Shown: positions 61,125 to 64,000 of the stretch, piece by piece
How positions within the stretch are numbered: position 1 is the stretch's first letter
Layout: each line of letters begins with the position of its first letter
From: Paraspadella gotoi
Taxonomy: Eukaryota; Chaetognatha
NCBI GenBank assembly: GCA_051294375.1
Contig: CM119271.1
Span: forward strand, 10,006,291 to 10,070,290
Direction: 5' to 3'
DNA: 64,000 bases
Notes under the pieces: model-generated
Databases searched by the model: none
What the model saw: the letters and a program-made list of their open reading frames with translations, nothing else
What the model was told of the DNA's origin: nothing
Program-made: the position numbers and the translations under genes

Positions 61125-64000
61125 TTAAAAGCCATTCCGCGCCCGTTCGTCCTTGAGAAAGGCCTGCGGCCCGCCGGCGGGTTGTTGGTCAACCGGATCC
61201 AATTCGCCGCTTGACTTTTTGACAGGATCTCGAATGCTCAGCTTCACTTCGCCATTCCACCCATCGTTGGTCTCCTCCAACGCCTCCAGTGGATCGCCCA
61301 GAGGGTCCAACATCTCGTCGACCTTATTTCTTCGATGTTCCGACAATTTCGCTTCGATACTGAAAAAAATTAATTTAGTGTAAATAATAATACTTCATAT
61401 TGTCAAAACTAGATATCCAATTCGAACCAATTTACCTGTTCCAAATTTGTCTCATCCTTTCTTTTCCTTCTACTTGAGGATTCGTACCAACGACCGATGG
61501 TTGCTTTTCTTTTTCGTTTTTATTGTTGTTGTTGTCGTCGCCGTAATCTTCATCGTCGACGACCTCGAGGTTTTTCGAGTCAGTGAAAGTCGCTTCTTCT
61601 CCGTCGCATTCGGCGAGCCTCTGCGGAGGATTGCTCCCTTGAAGTCTGACGTACATGCGTCTGAATTGATTCGCCCCAACGGAGGCGGTTTTTCTCAGAA
61701 AGTGCAAGCTTTTGCCGCGGGAGGCTGTCGTCTTCGTGGTCGTCGTCGGACCGGAAACCTCGTCTTCGATCAACTCTTCTCCACGTCGGCGTCTCTTAAA
61801 GAGGACGACGACGTTGCTACGCAGCAACTCCGGTCGCACTTTCTTCACATAAATGATGGAAACGACGAAGGCGGCGACGATGGCAACGAGAAAGAAAATT
61901 AAAATGCCGAGCGCGGTATGTGACGATGAGATCTTTGCTCCAGCGGCAGTGGGTGCCTCCTCTGTTTCTGCAAGTTTCTTCTCCTTGGACCCAGGCGGGT
62001 GCTGGAAGACAACAGAGTCGTCCTCGTCGTAAGCCTCGAAGTCGTAATCTTCTGACATCGAAAAAATGTGATAGATGAAGTGATTCTGAATGAAACGGTT
62101 TTCGCTTCCCGGGCAGCCGTATCCTCGACGGTAGCCGTAAGAGAGGACGCAGAGTTGTGTGCAAGGGTTGTCCTCGCAGGGATTGTGATTCGCGGGTTGC
62201 TTGAAGGGGTGGTCTACCTTAACGGCTGTGGGTTCGTGATCCAGCCATGGAAATTGATGAAGCTTCACGCGGTCGCGCGGGTGAAAAAGGTTAAATTGGA
62301 AAACGTAGTAGTAAAAGTCGCTAAGGATGTAAGCGTAATCTTCAAAGATGTCGAGCTGCGATGGCATTTCCACAGGCGCCGTCGTTAACAACTGAGGTTT
62401 CAAATTCTTCGCTTCGGAGAAGATCTTGACGTAGTAAATGCCACCTCGCCAATTGTCGATCCAATAAAGTATCTCCCTCGCGAAATCTAGCGTCACCGAC
62501 GAAGGCCGCGTCACGTCGGAGACGACGAGCCGCCGATCGTAGCCGTCCATGGACGAGGCCTCGATGGCGGCCTTGCCTAGATGATTTTCGCTGTAACGGC
62601 TCCAGAACATGGTGCGATTGGCCGGATGCAGCGCGATCGAAGTAGGTTTGTCCACAAGAGGAACGAGATTGTCGATGCAGGAAAATGTTGTCGATGAGCA
62701 GACCGCGATGCCGCGGTTCTTTGCGTCACCAATGTACAAGTTTTTAGTGACCCAATCCAAGGCGATTGCCGACGGAGAGTAGGAAGTGTTGACTTCCTAA
62801 AAAATAATAAATAAAAAAAAGAAAATGCGATAATTGTTTTCAAAGGGTTCACAAAAAAATTCTAACCCAGTTTTAACTTACCCTTAATTCGTGCATTGAA
62901 GCTTGCGAAAAATTTGAGATAAGAATTCGGCCGTCGGGAAAAGCCCAAAATGTTTCCCGTGAATGTATATCGAAATCAAAAACGTATTCTTTCGTTTGGT
63001 TGAATCTGTAACTCTTAAAAGAATTCTGAAAGTAGCTCTCATGATGCGAGAGAAGCAGCTTTGGTCCTACAGAATTCATTTCATAAATTCGATTCGATTG
63101 GGCGACTAAAAGTTTGCACGCCTTGGTACTATCTGGCTTACACCAAAGCTCATGGTGTGGACTTTTTTCACGATTTTGACCCAAGAATCCGTCAACACCG
63201 CCATGAATAAATGTTGTAGTTTCAAAATATCCTTCAGCACAGCGGCAACTAAAGCTCCCTCTCAAGTTTATGCAAACTTGCAAATGTCGACAAATAAAAG
63301 GTGACGCATGGCATTCATTAATGTCGATGCATTGCCCATCAATTATTTCGAATCCTGGTTTGCAAAAACATCGAGAGCCTCGAGGCGTTGGATGACAAGA
63401 CTGTTGACATCCCCCATATTGTTGCTTACAAGCCACTTCACATAATCCGCCTTCGTCCGAATCATCGAAGCAATCTGGAACAAGGTCACAAACTTTTTTC
63501 ATGTCAATGCATTTACGTCGGTCATCGCAGAGAAATCTCGAGTTGTTGCAGGCCTTGGGGTCAAAACCTGCACAATGTTGTTCATCTTCACCACCAGGAC
63601 AGTTAACCACAGTGTCACAACGTTGCTTTTCACTAAAGCAAGTTTTACCATCGGAGCAAAGCATTTGATCTTTAGGACAACTAAAGCAACTCTTTTCATC
63701 CAAGCCATCTGGGCAATCAACTTGACGATTGCATTGAAATTTTTCAGGGATGCAGTGGTTGGGCCCACATGCAAATTCATTTAAGGCACAACCGGTATGA
63801 TTAAACACTTCAAAATGTGCACAAACGTGTGCTCTTTCATCCTCTCCTTGAGAACAATCGGAATGGCCATCACAGAATTTTATCGATGGTATACAAGAGC
63901 CGTCCTCACATGTCCACTCATGTACATTGCAAAAATCCTTTTTAAAAGATTCGCAATGGCTTTCATCAATTCCAATTGCTGAAGAAGTATGATTAATACA
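61125..64000 (-). CDS. LDL receptor-related protein, 5' part beyond window
   Basis: Exons 62882->64000, 61436-62796 and 61125-61359 give the last ~904 residues. From the edge inward: at least four LDLa repeats (for example CALNEFACGPNHC, then CNRQVDCPDGLDEKSC), an EGF module (CKQQYGGCQQSCHPTPRGSR), a calcium-type EGF (DINECHASPFICRHLQVC), a beta-propeller with YWTD-like blades (ALDWVTKNLYIGD, ILYWIDNWRGGIYYVKI), a Cys-containing end module, one membrane span (ALGILIFFLVAIVAAFVVSI) and a ~190-residue tail. It is an endocytic/signalling receptor of the LRP/LDLR class. I see no NPxY endocytosis motif in the tail, which is acidic with an Asn run. The exon nearest the edge is notably more AT-rich than the rest. 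Confidence 0.9.

Overview
The window is nuclear DNA from a compact animal genome. The genes carry many short GT-AG introns (mostly 60-200 bp, donors usually GTGAG/GTAAG), intergenic DNA is AT-rich, and the gene set is metazoan: a CUB/LDLa receptor of the LRP12 type, an LRP/LDLR-family receptor, OAF, EZH2 with a CXC-SET end, FANCI, XRCC3, ATAT1, TBC1D7 and CCDC125. I cannot name the species. A sponge-like or other early-branching animal is my best guess, from the small introns and divergence, and it is only inference.

Every gene I can support lies on the minus strand: 26 consecutive genes, none convincingly on the plus strand, most separated by 30-400 bp. Reading from the right edge (upstream) to the left: partial LRP-type receptor (61125-64000); ATP5PD; an enolase-triosephosphate isomerase fusion gene (54134-58260); NOP2; LRP12-like receptor; MRPS11; dCMP deaminase; HSD17B10-like; a C2H2 zinc-finger gene; EZH2; FARS2; a lipid-anchor protein of unknown family; an unassigned acidic protein; a large repeat protein ending in a MYND finger; XRCC3; CCDC125; an intronless FANCI; MCRS1; TMEM199; a C19orf53 homologue; MRPL58; OAF; TBC1D7; ATAT1; mitochondrial acyl carrier protein; MRPS14; and a partial small membrane protein at the left edge. 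I rebuilt exon structures by hand from splice signals, reading phase and family conservation. For nearly all genes the exon lengths sum to an open frame.

At least seven genes are mitochondrial (MRPS14, NDUFAB1, MRPL58, FARS2, HSD17B10, MRPS11, ATP5PD). Others serve chromatin and DNA repair (EZH2, MCRS1, FANCI, XRCC3), cytoskeleton and mTOR control (ATAT1, TBC1D7) and cell-surface or secreted functions (LRP12-like, LRP, OAF). The one-strand order, tight spacing (31 bp between the C19orf53 homologue and MRPL58) and housekeeping content suggest operon-like transcription, which the sequence alone cannot prove.

The most notable items are: (1) the enolase-TPI fusion, with both catalytic sets intact and the TPI start Met replaced; (2) a 1142-residue protein joining eEF1B-delta-like W repeats, an array of eight DAFDLFTAVPIG repeats and a C-terminal MYND finger; (3) an HSD17B10 homologue whose catalytic Tyr and Lys are Phe and Thr; (4) two candidate structured RNAs in intergenic DNA (41345-41625; four copies of a stem-loop at 60026-60220); (5) a near-perfect hairpin in an MCRS1 intron; (6) a fold-back element with an amplified terminus inside the enolase-TPI gene.
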